From the NCBI GenBank assembly GCA_964565715.1, contig CAZMGG010000009.1, positions 1 through 64,000 of the forward strand: a DNA stretch of 64,000 bases. The letters are read 5' to 3'. Positions 51,751 to 60,474 of this stretch are shown here, piece by piece; the stretch's first letter is position 1, and each line of letters begins with the position of its first letter. The notes beneath the pieces were generated by a model. That model searched no databases and had not been told where the DNA came from. It saw only the letters and a list, made by a program, of their open reading frames with translations. This stretch comes from CAZMGG01 sp964565715 (GTDB lineage: Bacteria > Planctomycetota > UBA1135 > UBA2386). Both the position numbers and the translations under genes were made by a program.

Positions 51751-53133
51751 ATGCGGGCCCAATTCCTGCACCTGTCGGGTCCGCGCCGCGGGCGGACCGA
51801 GACCTTCGATGGTCCGCTCACGGTGATCGGCAGCGCCGCCGAGGCCGACCTGTTCCTGCCCGACCCCGCCATCGCCGTCCGCCACGCCGCGGTGCGCTGG
51901 GAGGAGCCCAACTGCGCGTTCCGGCTGATCGCCGGCGATGGCCCGGTGTTCGTCAACCGCCAGCAGGTGCGCGAGGTGATCCTGGAGAGCGGCGACGAGA
52001 TCGAATTCGGCACAGGCGGGCCGAAGGCGCGGTTCTCGATCTACGTGCCGCCGGGCCGGGTCTGCAAGCCGGTGCGGCGGATGCTGCGGGACGCCGACGC
52101 CGTGAAGCGGAGCAGCGGCCACCTGGCCGGCGCCTCGACCCTGGTGCGGGACCTGCTGACCCAGGCCACGCCGCAGCTCAAGGTCGGCTTCCCGGTGCTG
52201 GTGCTGCTGGTGGCGCTGCCGCTGGCGTGGCTGGCGGGGTGGCTCGGCGGCCGCGGCAGCGAGCAGCGGCGGCTCACCGCCGACGCGGTGACCCAGCAAG
52301 AGCTGGAACGGCTGCGCTCTGAACTGGCGGCGCAGCAGGCGGCGATGGCCGCACTGGTGGCGCAGGGGCAGGTGCTGGAACGGATCGCGCGGGACTACGG
52401 GCCGGGCGTGTGCCTGATCCACGGCGTGTTCGGCTACCAGAAGGCGAGCGGCGAGTGGTACGAGGACTCGCCGGGCACGCGGGTCGAGCTGGAGTACACC
52501 GGTTCCGGCTTCCTGGCGACGCGGGATGGCCGCGTGCTCACCAACCGGCACGTCGCGGCGCCGTGGACCGAGGAGCCGATGACCGAGGTGCTGGAACGGT
52601 GGGGCTTCCGGCCGGAGTTCGTGTCGCTGACGGCGACGTTCCCGGGCCGCGCGCCGGTGGCGGTCGATCCGGCGACGGTGCGGCTGCGCGGCGACCGCAT
52701 CGACGTGGCGGTGCTGCGGGTGGCGACCGACGAGAAGGTGCCGGTGCTGCCGCTGCACGGCGACGACCTGTCCGACCTGACGGACCGGCGGGCGATCGTG
52801 CTCGGCTACCCGACCGGCATCGGCGTGCTGCTGGCGCGGGCCGACGAGGTGCTGGTGGCGGACCTGAAGGCGCGCCGGGCGGGGATGCGCGAGGTGATCG
52901 CGGCGCTGGCGGGGGCCGGCGCGATCCAGCCGCTGCTGACCGAGGGGGTGCTGGGGGCGCGGGAGGCGCAGAAGCTGGTCTACGACGCGCCGACCACGCA
53001 CGGCGGCTCGGGCGGGCCGGTGTTCGGCGGTGACGGCACCGTGATCGGGGTCAACTTCGCGGTGCTGCAGGGTTTTGGCGGCGCCAACTTCGGCGTGCCG
53101 ATCCGCTACGCGCGCGAGCTGCTGGGGCCCTGA
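51751..53133 (+). CDS. FHA domain-TM-trypsin-like protease fusion
   Basis: 460 aa. FHA-like domain at residues ~1-100 (FDGPLTVIGSAAEADLFLP, VRHAAVRWEE) that would bind phosphothreonine peptides. One transmembrane helix (VGFPVLVLLVALPLAWLAGWL, ~145-168). A coiled coil (QQELERLRSELAAQQAAMAAL), then a Trypsin_2/HtrA-like protease: H267 in LTNRHVAAP, D318 in RIDVAVL and S420 in HGGSGGPVF. No PDZ domain. An inside FHA and outside protease would transmit a phosphorylation signal across the membrane, or the reverse. This is inference from topology. Confidence 0.85.
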   Translation: MRAQFLHLSGPRRGRTETFDGPLTVIGSAAEADLFLPDPAIAVRHAAVRWEEPNCAFRLIAGDGPVFVNRQQVREVILESGDEIEFGTGGPKARFSIYVPPGRVCKPVRRMLRDADAVKRSSGHLAGASTLVRDLLTQATPQLKVGFPVLVLLVALPLAWLAGWLGGRGSEQRRLTADAVTQQELERLRSELAAQQAAMAALVAQGQVLERIARDYGPGVCLIHGVFGYQKASGEWYEDSPGTRVELEYTGSGFLATRDGRVLTNRHVAAPWTEEPMTEVLERWGFRPEFVSLTATFPGRAPVAVDPATVRLRGDRIDVAVLRVATDEKVPVLPLHGDDLSDLTDRRAIVLGYPTGIGVLLARADEVLVADLKARRAGMREVIAALAGAGAIQPLLTEGVLGAREAQKLVYDAPTTHGGSGGPVFGGDGTVIGVNFAVLQGFGGANFGVPIRYARELLGP

Positions 53134-53232
53134 CGGGGGCCGATGTGCTGAGGTCGCCCCGGCATGGGGCGTAGAACGCAATCCCTGCTGGGGTCCGGGG
53201 TTCCGGAGGTTCCCCCCAACCACGAGGACCTC

Positions 53233-54534
53233 ATGCGGATCGTTCCGATCGTGCTGCTCACGGCTCTCCCCCTGTCGGCCCAGGACCCCACACCGGCGCC
53301 GACGCCGGCTCCCCAGGGCCCGGAGATCGTCATCCCCGGCGTGCGCAAGCTGACCGTCAGCGGTCAGTACCGGCTGCGCTACGAGAACCAGATCGACTAC
53401 GACTTCGACAAGTCGAAGGGCAGCGCCGCCAGCAACGACTTCTTCAGTCAGCGCGTGCGCGTCGGGCTGGGCTTCGAGTTCAGCGACGAGGTGAAGGCCT
53501 TCTTCCAGCTGCAGGACGCCCGCGAGTGGGGCGAGGAGGCGTCGACGGTGGACGACATGGCCGACGGGCTCGACCTGCATCAGGGCTACGTCGACATCGG
53601 CAGGACGCCGTGGATCGGCGGCAGCACGCGGATCGGCCGGCAGGAGATCAACCTGGGCGATCAGCGGCTGGTCGGCGCGCTGGACTGGCGGACCGGCGGC
53701 CGGGCGCTGGACGGCATCCTGCAGAGCTGGGCCTGCTGCGACGACTGCAGCTGGGTGGCCTGGGCGGTGCAGGGCCGCGAGGCGATCAACGCGGTGAACG
53801 ACGACCTGTGGTTCGGCGGCGTGCAGTGGAACCGCAAGCTGGGCGCGGTGCAGGGCGAGTTCTACCTGATGTACCTGCACGACGACGGCACGGCGCCGGG
53901 GCTGAGCCACAACCGCTTCACGCTGGGCACGCGGCCGGTGTGGACCGATGGGCCGTGGGAGGCGGGCATGGAACTCGCCACCCAGTTCGGCGAGCAGGCC
54001 GGCGCCGACATCCCGATCGGCGACGCCTACGCGGCGCACGTGCACGTGAAGCACACGTTCGCCGGCGAGCGCAGGTTCTACGTGATGCCGGCGCTGGACC
54101 TGGCGTCCGGCGACGACCCCAACACCGCCGACAACGAGCGCTTCCACAACCTGTTTCCGACGGCGCATGCCCACTGGGGCATGATGGACCTGGCGCAGTG
54201 GGAGAACCTGTTCAACCCGTGGGTGCGGGTGGGCGCGCAGTGCTGCGAGCAGACCGACGTGTCGGTCACCTGGCACTACTTCCGGGCGATGGAGGCGGGC
54301 GACGCGTTCCGCGGGCCGAACGGCACCCTGTCAGCGGGCAACCCGGCGTTCTCGCGGACGATGGGCAACGAGATCGACCTGCTGCTGACCCGCAAGCTGG
54401 ACATCGCACCGGCGGTGAAGGCGGCGCTGCAGCTCGGCTATGGCGTGTTCCTGCCCGGCGCCGGCGTCCGCGACGCCAACGGCACCGATGACGTCGCGCA
54501 CTTCGTCTACGTGCAGTTCGACGTGAAGTTCTGA
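53233..54534 (+). CDS. Outer-membrane alginate-export-like beta-barrel
   Basis: 433 aa. Signal peptide IVPIVLLTALPLSAQ, a Pro-rich spacer, then beta-hairpin sequence typical of the alginate_exp porin family: VSGQYRLRYENQIDY, FFSQRVRVGLGFEF, DVKAFFQLQDAREWG-like EVKAFFQLQDAREW, WIGGSTRIGRQEINLGDQRLVG and LDWRTGGRALDGI. It ends in Phe (VYVQFDVKF), the usual outer-membrane C-terminus recognised by the BAM machinery. Probably a solute-specific porin; the substrate is unknown. The sequence after the stop is low-complexity next to an N gap. Confidence 0.83.
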   Translation: MRIVPIVLLTALPLSAQDPTPAPTPAPQGPEIVIPGVRKLTVSGQYRLRYENQIDYDFDKSKGSAASNDFFSQRVRVGLGFEFSDEVKAFFQLQDAREWGEEASTVDDMADGLDLHQGYVDIGRTPWIGGSTRIGRQEINLGDQRLVGALDWRTGGRALDGILQSWACCDDCSWVAWAVQGREAINAVNDDLWFGGVQWNRKLGAVQGEFYLMYLHDDGTAPGLSHNRFTLGTRPVWTDGPWEAGMELATQFGEQAGADIPIGDAYAAHVHVKHTFAGERRFYVMPALDLASGDDPNTADNERFHNLFPTAHAHWGMMDLAQWENLFNPWVRVGAQCCEQTDVSVTWHYFRAMEAGDAFRGPNGTLSAGNPAFSRTMGNEIDLLLTRKLDIAPAVKAALQLGYGVFLPGAGVRDANGTDDVAHFVYVQFDVKF

Positions 54535-54750
54535 CCGTACAGGCCGCGGGCCCCCCCGGGGGGGGGCCCCGGCGCAGCGGTTGGGTCCGGGCGCGGCGAC
54601 ATTGGCGTGGGCGTTGGGGGCCGCGAATGACAGNNNNNNNNNNGCCGGCGCGCTCTGTGTCAGTGTTCTGTTCTCTTTTATGTTCGCACCTCCCGGGCGG
54701 GGGGCCCCGCGGGGGGGCCCCCGCGGCTCTGCGGATCGGTCCTGGCGCGG
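54535..54750. other. Low-complexity convergent intergenic region with a 10-N gap
   Basis: Homopolymer-rich palindromes (CCCCCCCGGGGGGGGG at 54552-54570 and GGGCCCCGCGGGGGGGCCC near 54700-54720) flank ten N at 54634-54643. The two flanking genes are convergent, so terminator hairpins are expected; the GC hairpins probably caused the assembly to break. Sequence here may be wrong. Confidence 0.7.
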
Positions 54751-55692
54751 CTACTTGGCCTTGGCCTTGTCGAGCAGCTTCTGCCAGCTCTCCTTGGCCC
54801 GGGCGTAGCGCGGGTTGTCGCCGGCGGCCTTCATCAGCTCGTCGTAGGACAGCTGGCCCAGCTCACCGTCGACGGTGTTGGCGGCGTGGGTGAGGGTGAG
54901 CTGCCAGAACATCGGCGCCTGGTCGGAGCTCGGCCGGCGGCCGGCCTTGGCGATGGCGGCGACCTGCTCGGCGGCCTTGTCCGGGCCGAGCTGGCGGATC
55001 TGGCCGGCGATGGCGCGGACCTCGGCGTCGGTCAGGCTCTGGTCGACCTTGGCCTTCTCCTCGTTGGTCCAGTTCTTGATCGCGGCGGCGCGCTCCTTGA
55101 TCGCGTCGGCGTCGAGCTGGCCGAGGTCGATCTCGGCGAGCAGCAGCTTCTTCTGCACCTTCTCGTCGGCGCCGCCGCGGGCCGCCAGCGCCTTCAGGTC
55201 GGTGACCACCGCCACCGCCTTCTGCGACTTGACGAAGCCGTCGACCGAGCGCTCGCCCTGCTTGGCGATCACGTTGCCGTCGGCGTCCATCCAGGCCAGC
55301 GAGGGGAAGCCGGTGAAGCCCTTCTCCTGCAGCAGGGTGCCGTACTTCTCGCCCTCGACCCGCGACGTGTTGTGCAGGAAGAGGACCACGCTCTTGGCGA
55401 AGCCGGGGAACTTGTCGTCGGAGAGCGCACCGCTCTCCAGGGCATCGCAGGGGGGTCAACCGGCGTAGGAGCGGGTGAAGTAGGCGAAGATCGGCTTGCC
55501 TTCCTTCTTGGCCGTCGCCCGGGCCTCGTCGTAGTCGGTGATCCAGGGGGCCTTCTTGAAGACGGGCTTGGCGAGCTTCTCCTCGCGCTGCTTGACGAGC
55601 TCTTCCTGGCTCTTCTGGCCACGCTGCGCCGGCGCGACGCCGGCCAGCAGGGCGGCCACGAGGCCCAGGGTGAGGGAGAGGGGGATTCTCAT
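54751..55692 (-). CDS. Exported thioredoxin-like selenoprotein (UGA = Sec at residue 79)
   Basis: A 313-aa product if the in-frame UGA (complement 55458-55456) is selenocysteine. From ATG 55692: signal peptide (LSLTLGLVAALLAGVAPAQ), PIFAYFTRSYAG-U-PPC-DALESGALSDDKF. The UGA is the first position of a CPPC-like redox motif (U79, C82). The frame is then open for 234 codons of clear coding sequence (VVLFLHNTSRVEGEKYG, GFPSLAWMDADGNVIAKQG, a thioredoxin-fold strand). A perfect 7-bp hairpin follows 17 nt after the UGA. FESRAL after U in the + strand gene matches LESGAL here. Probably a periplasmic thiol-oxidoreductase. The gene lies in the same orientation as the lipoprotein and cytochrome-dehydrogenase genes upstream. 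Confidence 0.85.
55420..55438 (-). promoter_or_regulatory. Bacterial SECIS-like hairpin
   Basis: On the minus strand GGAGAGC-GGTGC-GCTCTCC forms a perfect 7-bp stem with a 5-nt loop starting GGU, as in the E. coli fdhF SECIS loop. The loop begins 24 nt after the UGA, the same distance as in the + strand gene at 33365. It encodes the E-S-G-A-L part of the protein. Confidence 0.72.
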
Positions 55693-55777
55693 GGGGTTTC
55701 CTTCGGTGGTTGGGGAAGGCGCGATGATACGGGGCGCTGCCGGGGCCCGTTAGTTCGGCCTCACCGGAATGGCTGGA

Positions 55778-56206
55778 TCAGCCGCCGATCACCACGTCGG
55801 TCAGGTCCGCCACCGGCAGGCCGCCGGGGTCGCGGATGTCGCCGCGGCGGACCACCAGGTCGCGGCCCTGGGCCCGGGCGGCCCGCGTGACCGCCTCCTT
55901 GATGCGGTGGTCCATCTCGCCGAGCAGGATGCCATGGCGGGCGGATCCCTGGCGCACGCCATCCTGCTGGATGGTGCGCCACTCGGGGGTGGCGTCGCGG
56001 ACCCGGCCCAGGTCGATGACCGCCGGCCGGGTGCTGGTGTAGGCGTTGCCGAAGTAGATCACCGCGTCGGGCGCGAGCTGCACCAGGCCGCCGCCGCGGG
56101 GCGACAGGCCGGCTTCGGGGGTGGCGGTGCAGCCGGTGAGGCCGGCGGTGAGGCCGGCGGCGAGGCCGGTGAAGAGGCGGAGCCAGGCGGTGCGAGGGCG
56201 CGGCAT
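55778..56206 (-). CDS. Small lipoprotein of unknown function
   Basis: 142 aa. A lipoprotein signal, GLAAGLTAGLTGCTATP, with Cys25 as the lipidation site. The mature part (APDAVIYFGNAYTSTRPAVIDLG, EWRTIQQDGVRQGSARHGILL) has no recognised domain; it lies between the selenoprotein and the PVC-type dehydrogenase on the same strand and may be cotranscribed with them. Confidence 0.65.
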   Translation of the reverse strand: MPRPRTAWLRLFTGLAAGLTAGLTGCTATPEAGLSPRGGGLVQLAPDAVIYFGNAYTSTRPAVIDLGRVRDATPEWRTIQQDGVRQGSARHGILLGEMDHRIKEAVTRAARAQGRDLVVRRGDIRDPGGLPVADLTDVVIGG

Positions 56207-56278
56207 TGTCGGTCTCCCTTCGGGTGACGTGCGGTCGGCATTGTGACCGGAACGGCGGGGCCGGCGCCAGCGAAGGGC

Positions 56279-59200
56279 TCAGGAGTCCTTGCGGGTGGCC
56301 AGGAACTCGACCAGGTCGCGCACCTGTCGGGGCGAGAGGATGCCGCCCATGGGCGGCATCGCCGATGTCGTGCTGCCGACCCGTTCCTTGATCCGGTCGT
56401 TTGGCACTTGCGTGGCCTTGCCGTCGACATCGGTGACCTCGACCACGCCGTCCTGATCCCTGGTGACGATGCCCGCCAGCAGTTCGCCGTTGTGCAGGTG
56501 CAGCACCACCGAGGCGTAGCCCTCGGCGATCTCGGCGCTCGGCGCGAGCAGGGACCGCAGCAGCGCGGTGCGGTCGCGCTGGGCGCCGATGCCGTCGAGG
56601 CGCGGGCCGGCGCTGCCGCCGCGCCCGCCGATGGAATGGCAGCGCTGGCAGTTGGCGCGCTCGTCCTGGAAGAAGACCTGGCGGCCCTGCTCGGCGTCGC
56701 CGCCCTGCAGGCACTGCTGGAACGGCAGCAGCGGGTCGTCGCCGAAGGCGGCGGTGCGGCGCTCGAGGCGTTCGCGCACGGCGTCCTCCTGGCGCTTCTG
56801 CGCGGCCTCGAGCAGTTCGAGCTGCACGGCGGCGTCGACCTTGCCGGCGGCGAGGTCGTCGAGGGCCTGGAGCAGCAGGTCGGCGGCGGCGGCGCTGCCG
56901 AGGTCGCCGAGTGCGGCGAAGGCGCCGCGCCTCTCCCGGCGGGAGCCGTTCTGCAAGAGGCTCGCCAGCACCGGCACGGCCTTGTCGGGGTTGCGGCGGG
57001 CGAAGATGCGCACCGCGGCCTCGCGCAGGCCGCCCGGCGCGTCGGCCGGCAGCGCGTCCACCACGGCGTCCAGTTCCGGCGCGTCGAGCGTGTCGAGGGC
57101 CCGCAGCGCGGCCTCGCGGGCGCGAACCGGGCGGCCGGCGTCGCCGACCAGCGTGGCCAGGGCCGCGGCCGCGCCGGCGACGCGCAGTTGGCCCGCCACC
57201 GTTGCCGCCTGCTGCGCCACCCCGTGGTCCCGGTCGGCCAACAGCCCGGGCAGGGCCGCCGCCAGGGGCTCGACGACGCGGGCCGGGTCGGGATGGGTCA
57301 CCGGCCGCCAGTTGCCGTCGATGCGGTCCTGGCCATGCGGTGCGGGCCACTCGCCGAGCATGGCCAGCGCCTCGATCCGCATGGCGCTGCCGCGGCGCGC
57401 ATCGGTGGCGAAGGCCAGCAGCGCGAGGCCGTGCTCGGGCTGGCCGAGCAGGCGGTTGCCGTGCAGCACGCGGTGGGTGAGCGGGCCGTCCGCGGGCAGG
57501 TCGCCGTCGATGAGCGCCGCCAGGGCGGGCAGCGCCGCGTCCACCGGCGCGTCGTGGATGGCGCTTGCCGCCTCGGTGCGGACCAGGAGGTCCGGATCCC
57601 GCAGGGCCGACGCCAGTTCGGGATCGGCCAGCCGGCGCAACGCCAGCACCGCGCCGAGCCGCACCGCCACGTCGTCGTCGGCGAGCGCCCGGTGCAGCAC
57701 CGCGCGGTCGTCGAGGCCGGCCAGCGCCAGCGCGAGTCCGTGCCGCAGCCATGGGTCGCGGTCGCCGCAGTGCCGCAGGGCCGCCAGGATGGCCGGCGTG
57801 GCCTTCGCCGCGGCGCCGGGACCGAACTTGCCCAGCGCGATGGCCGCCTGCAGCCGCACCCGCGAGTTGGGGTCGTGCTGCACCAGTTGGACGAGCCGGT
57901 CGCGCGCCTCCTGCCAGACGGCGCCGGGGTTCTTGCCCCAGCGCGCGTCGCCGAGCACCCGGGCGCCCTGCGCGCGCACTTCGGCATCGCCGTCGCCGAG
58001 CAACGGCACCACCGGGGCGAGGGCCTGCGGATCGGACCGGCCGAGGATGCCGAGGCCCCAGATGCCGTGCAGCCGCGCGCGCTGGCGATCGGGCCCGGCG
58101 GCGGCCGCCGCCAGCACGTCCCGCGCGCCCTGGTCGACCAGCGCGAACTGCGCCTTCTGTCGCATGCGGCGATCCTGGTGGTCGAGCAGCGGCAGCAGCT
58201 GGTCGGGCCGCAGCCGGCCGAGGTCGCTGGCCAGGTCCTGGGCGAGGGTGCGCAGCCGCAGGTCGTTGCGCTGGCCCGCCGTGCGGACCCGGTAGATGCG
58301 GCCCTTGCCGGTCTTGTTCCAGCCGTTCACCCAGTCGGACAGGTAGAGGCTGCCGTCGGGGCCGATGTCGACGTCGGTGCACAGGATGCGCCACACCGGC
58401 TGCTCCAGCCGCGCCACCTCGAAGCCCGCGCCCCGCGGCTCGAGCCGGATCGCCCGCAGGCCGCTCGGCGCGGGCGCGCCGCGGAAGTCGCACAGGAAGA
58501 AGTGGCCGCGGTAGCGGTCGGGCAGGCCCAGCCCGGTGTCGTAGACCAGACCCGACGGCCCGTCGGCGATGTTGGCGATCGGCGGCACGATCCAGGCGGC
58601 CTGGCCGGGGAACGGCGGGTGCCACAGCTTCTCGCGGTTCCAGCGGCCGCGATCGTCGACCCACTGGTGGCCGATGCGCCAGCCGGAGTCGCCGCCTTCC
58701 ACCACGAACACGAAGCGGGCCTTGTCGCCGCCGTCGCTGTTGTTGTCGCCACTGAACAGGTCGCCGCGGTCGTCGAAGGCCAGTTCCTGCGGGTTGCGCA
58801 GGCCGCGGTGGAAGACCTCCAGGTGGCTGCCGTCCAGCTCGCAGCGCAGCACGGCGCCCTCGTGCGGGTGGTCGAGCAGCGCGCCCTCGCGGGTGCGCAC
58901 GTGGAAGCCGCGGTCGCCGATCGAGAAGTAGAGGCGCCGGTCCGGGCCGATCACCAGCCCGTGCATGTCGTGGCCGATCAGCGACACGTGCACGCCCCAG
59001 CCGTCGGACACGGCCTCCTGCTGGTCGGCGCGGCCGTCGCCGTCGGTGTCCCGCAGCCGCCAGAGCTTCGGGATGTTGGTGAACCAGACGTCGCCCTGGT
59101 GGAACAGCACGCCGGACGCGATGCCGTCGGCCAGGTCGCGGAACGAGTCGGCGAACACCGTGCTCTGGTCCATCACGCCGTCGCCGTTCCGGTCCTGCAG

Positions 59201-59614
59201 CAGCCGGATGCGCTCCGGGAAGGCCGCGTAGCCCTCGATCTTGTCGGCGATGTGGCGGCGGTACATCGCCAGCCGGTCCTCGACCGTGCGGCAGGCGAGG
59301 TCCTCGTCCTTCCACTGCATGTGGCCGCGGGTGTCGAACACGCCGTCGTTGATGCGGAACGTCTCGGCGACCCAGATGCGGCCGTGCTCGTCGACCTGGA
59401 AGGCGACCACGTTGCACAGGTCGGGCTCGGCGGCCACCAGCTCGACCTCGAGGCCGGGCGCGAGCTGGAACGTGCGCATCTGCTGGCTGGCCTCGTCGGA
59501 AGCCGCGGCGATGAAGCCCGGCGGCTTGCCGGTGGGCTGCGGCGGCTCATCCTGGGCCGGCAGCAGCGGCAGGGCGGCGAGCAGGACCGGGATCACCAGT
59601 TCGGAGCGTGCCAT
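56279..59614 (-). CDS. PVC-type membrane-bound dehydrogenase with HEAT repeats and C-terminal cytochrome c
   Basis: 1111 aa. A signal peptide is followed by a propeller (LVAAEPDLCNVVAFQVDEHGRIWVAET, LQDRNGDGVMDQSTVFAD, WFTNIPKLWRLRDTDGDGRAD, GEGALLDHPHEGAVLRCEL-like segments, HRGLRNPQELAFDDRGDLFSGDNNSDGGDKAR). Then HEAT repeats (~440-960), and a C-terminal cytochrome c with CQRCH and AMPPMGGILSPRQVRDLVEFLA (Met ligand). This three-part protein is a hallmark of Planctomycetota and Verrucomicrobiota, inferred to oxidise sugars and pass electrons to the haem. It acts in the periplasm. The same strand carries the downstream lipoprotein and selenoprotein. Confidence 0.93.
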   Translation of the reverse strand: MARSELVIPVLLAALPLLPAQDEPPQPTGKPPGFIAAASDEASQQMRTFQLAPGLEVELVAAEPDLCNVVAFQVDEHGRIWVAETFRINDGVFDTRGHMQWKDEDLACRTVEDRLAMYRRHIADKIEGYAAFPERIRLLQDRNGDGVMDQSTVFADSFRDLADGIASGVLFHQGDVWFTNIPKLWRLRDTDGDGRADQQEAVSDGWGVHVSLIGHDMHGLVIGPDRRLYFSIGDRGFHVRTREGALLDHPHEGAVLRCELDGSHLEVFHRGLRNPQELAFDDRGDLFSGDNNSDGGDKARFVFVVEGGDSGWRIGHQWVDDRGRWNREKLWHPPFPGQAAWIVPPIANIADGPSGLVYDTGLGLPDRYRGHFFLCDFRGAPAPSGLRAIRLEPRGAGFEVARLEQPVWRILCTDVDIGPDGSLYLSDWVNGWNKTGKGRIYRVRTAGQRNDLRLRTLAQDLASDLGRLRPDQLLPLLDHQDRRMRQKAQFALVDQGARDVLAAAAAGPDRQRARLHGIWGLGILGRSDPQALAPVVPLLGDGDAEVRAQGARVLGDARWGKNPGAVWQEARDRLVQLVQHDPNSRVRLQAAIALGKFGPGAAAKATPAILAALRHCGDRDPWLRHGLALALAGLDDRAVLHRALADDDVAVRLGAVLALRRLADPELASALRDPDLLVRTEAASAIHDAPVDAALPALAALIDGDLPADGPLTHRVLHGNRLLGQPEHGLALLAFATDARRGSAMRIEALAMLGEWPAPHGQDRIDGNWRPVTHPDPARVVEPLAAALPGLLADRDHGVAQQAATVAGQLRVAGAAAALATLVGDAGRPVRAREAALRALDTLDAPELDAVVDALPADAPGGLREAAVRIFARRNPDKAVPVLASLLQNGSRRERRGAFAALGDLGSAAAADLLLQALDDLAAGKVDAAVQLELLEAAQKRQEDAVRERLERRTAAFGDDPLLPFQQCLQGGDAEQGRQVFFQDERANCQRCHSIGGRGGSAGPRLDGIGAQRDRTALLRSLLAPSAEIAEGYASVVLHLHNGELLAGIVTRDQDGVVEVTDVDGKATQVPNDRIKERVGSTTSAMPPMGGILSPRQVRDLVEFLATRKDS

Positions 59615-59651
59615 GGGCGGCGCATCCTACGGGCCGACCGCCGGACTCGCG

Positions 59652-60368
59652 TCACGCGATCGGCAGCGTGCTCCGCGCGCGGCTCAGTTCATCGTGGAGC
59701 CGTTGCACCTCACGACAACGCGGATCCACCGGCCCCTCGCCGAGGTCGCCGACGTAGCGACAGGCCGCGTGGTCGGCCGCCGCCGCCTCGTACTCGGCGA
59801 CCCATGCCTCGCGGAGTGCGATGCGCTCGGGGTGCACCGGCCAGATCCCCGGGCGGGGCCGGATGCCGCGCACGCCCATGCGCCACGGCTTGCCGCTGAC
59901 CCGGGCGCGGAAGCAGGCCTGCAGCGCGCAGAGGCGGGCGTAGGCCGGATCGCCACCCAGGTCCTGCAGCAGCCGCTGCGTGGCCGGGGCGGTCGGATCG
60001 TAGGTGGCGTGCAGGGCCAGCAGCCGCAGCCCGGCCGGCGTCTCGTAGAGGGCGAAGCGGCCGCCGGGCTGCTCGCGGGCGACCCGTTCGACGCGTTCCC
60101 GGGCGCGCCGCTGGCTGGCCGACGCCGTGTCGGGCCGGTTCCGCATGCGCTGCCGCAGGGTGATCAGCAACATGGGCAGGACGAGGCACCCGACCAGTGT
60201 GCTGCAGCCGAACGCGCCGCGGCCCCCGGCGAACGGCACCACCGCCATCGATGCGCTGGCCGCGGCGGCCAGGGAGACCTCCGACCAGCCGAAGCGCCGC
60301 ACGACGCGGTTCCGCCCCTGCACCTTGCCGGTGACCCGCGCCTCCGCCCAGTAGTCGGGGATGTGCAT
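59652..60368 (-). CDS. Membrane protein with conserved N-terminus (unknown)
   Basis: 238 aa. Starts HIPDYWAEARVTGKVQGRNRVVRRFGWSEVSLAAAA, which I recognise from hypothetical proteins in many bacteria, then a hydrophobic pair near residues 35-70. The soluble part (FALYETPAGLRLLALHATYDPTAPATQRLL and the block ACRYVGDLGEGPVDPRCREVQ) contains a conserved-looking pattern of a tRNA-synthetase-unrelated enzyme fold. No function known. It faces the CysQ-like gene upstream across 106 bp. Confidence 0.65.
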   Translation of the reverse strand: MHIPDYWAEARVTGKVQGRNRVVRRFGWSEVSLAAAASASMAVVPFAGGRGAFGCSTLVGCLVLPMLLITLRQRMRNRPDTASASQRRARERVERVAREQPGGRFALYETPAGLRLLALHATYDPTAPATQRLLQDLGGDPAYARLCALQACFRARVSGKPWRMGVRGIRPRPGIWPVHPERIALREAWVAEYEAAAADHAACRYVGDLGEGPVDPRCREVQRLHDELSRARSTLPIA

Positions 60369-60474
60369 CGGCCGAGCCCGACTCTAGTCGCTCCACCGGC
60401 GGAACCCGGGCTACGTTTTGACCGGCCCGTGCGCCGGGGCCATGGTTCCTGTTCTCTGTCGGTTCTCCGTGCCC

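Noticed and set aside
55456..55458. UGA as a sequencing error near the gap
   Set aside because: The gap is 800 bp away, and the hairpin and CPPC-like context are independent support. Resequencing would still be wise.
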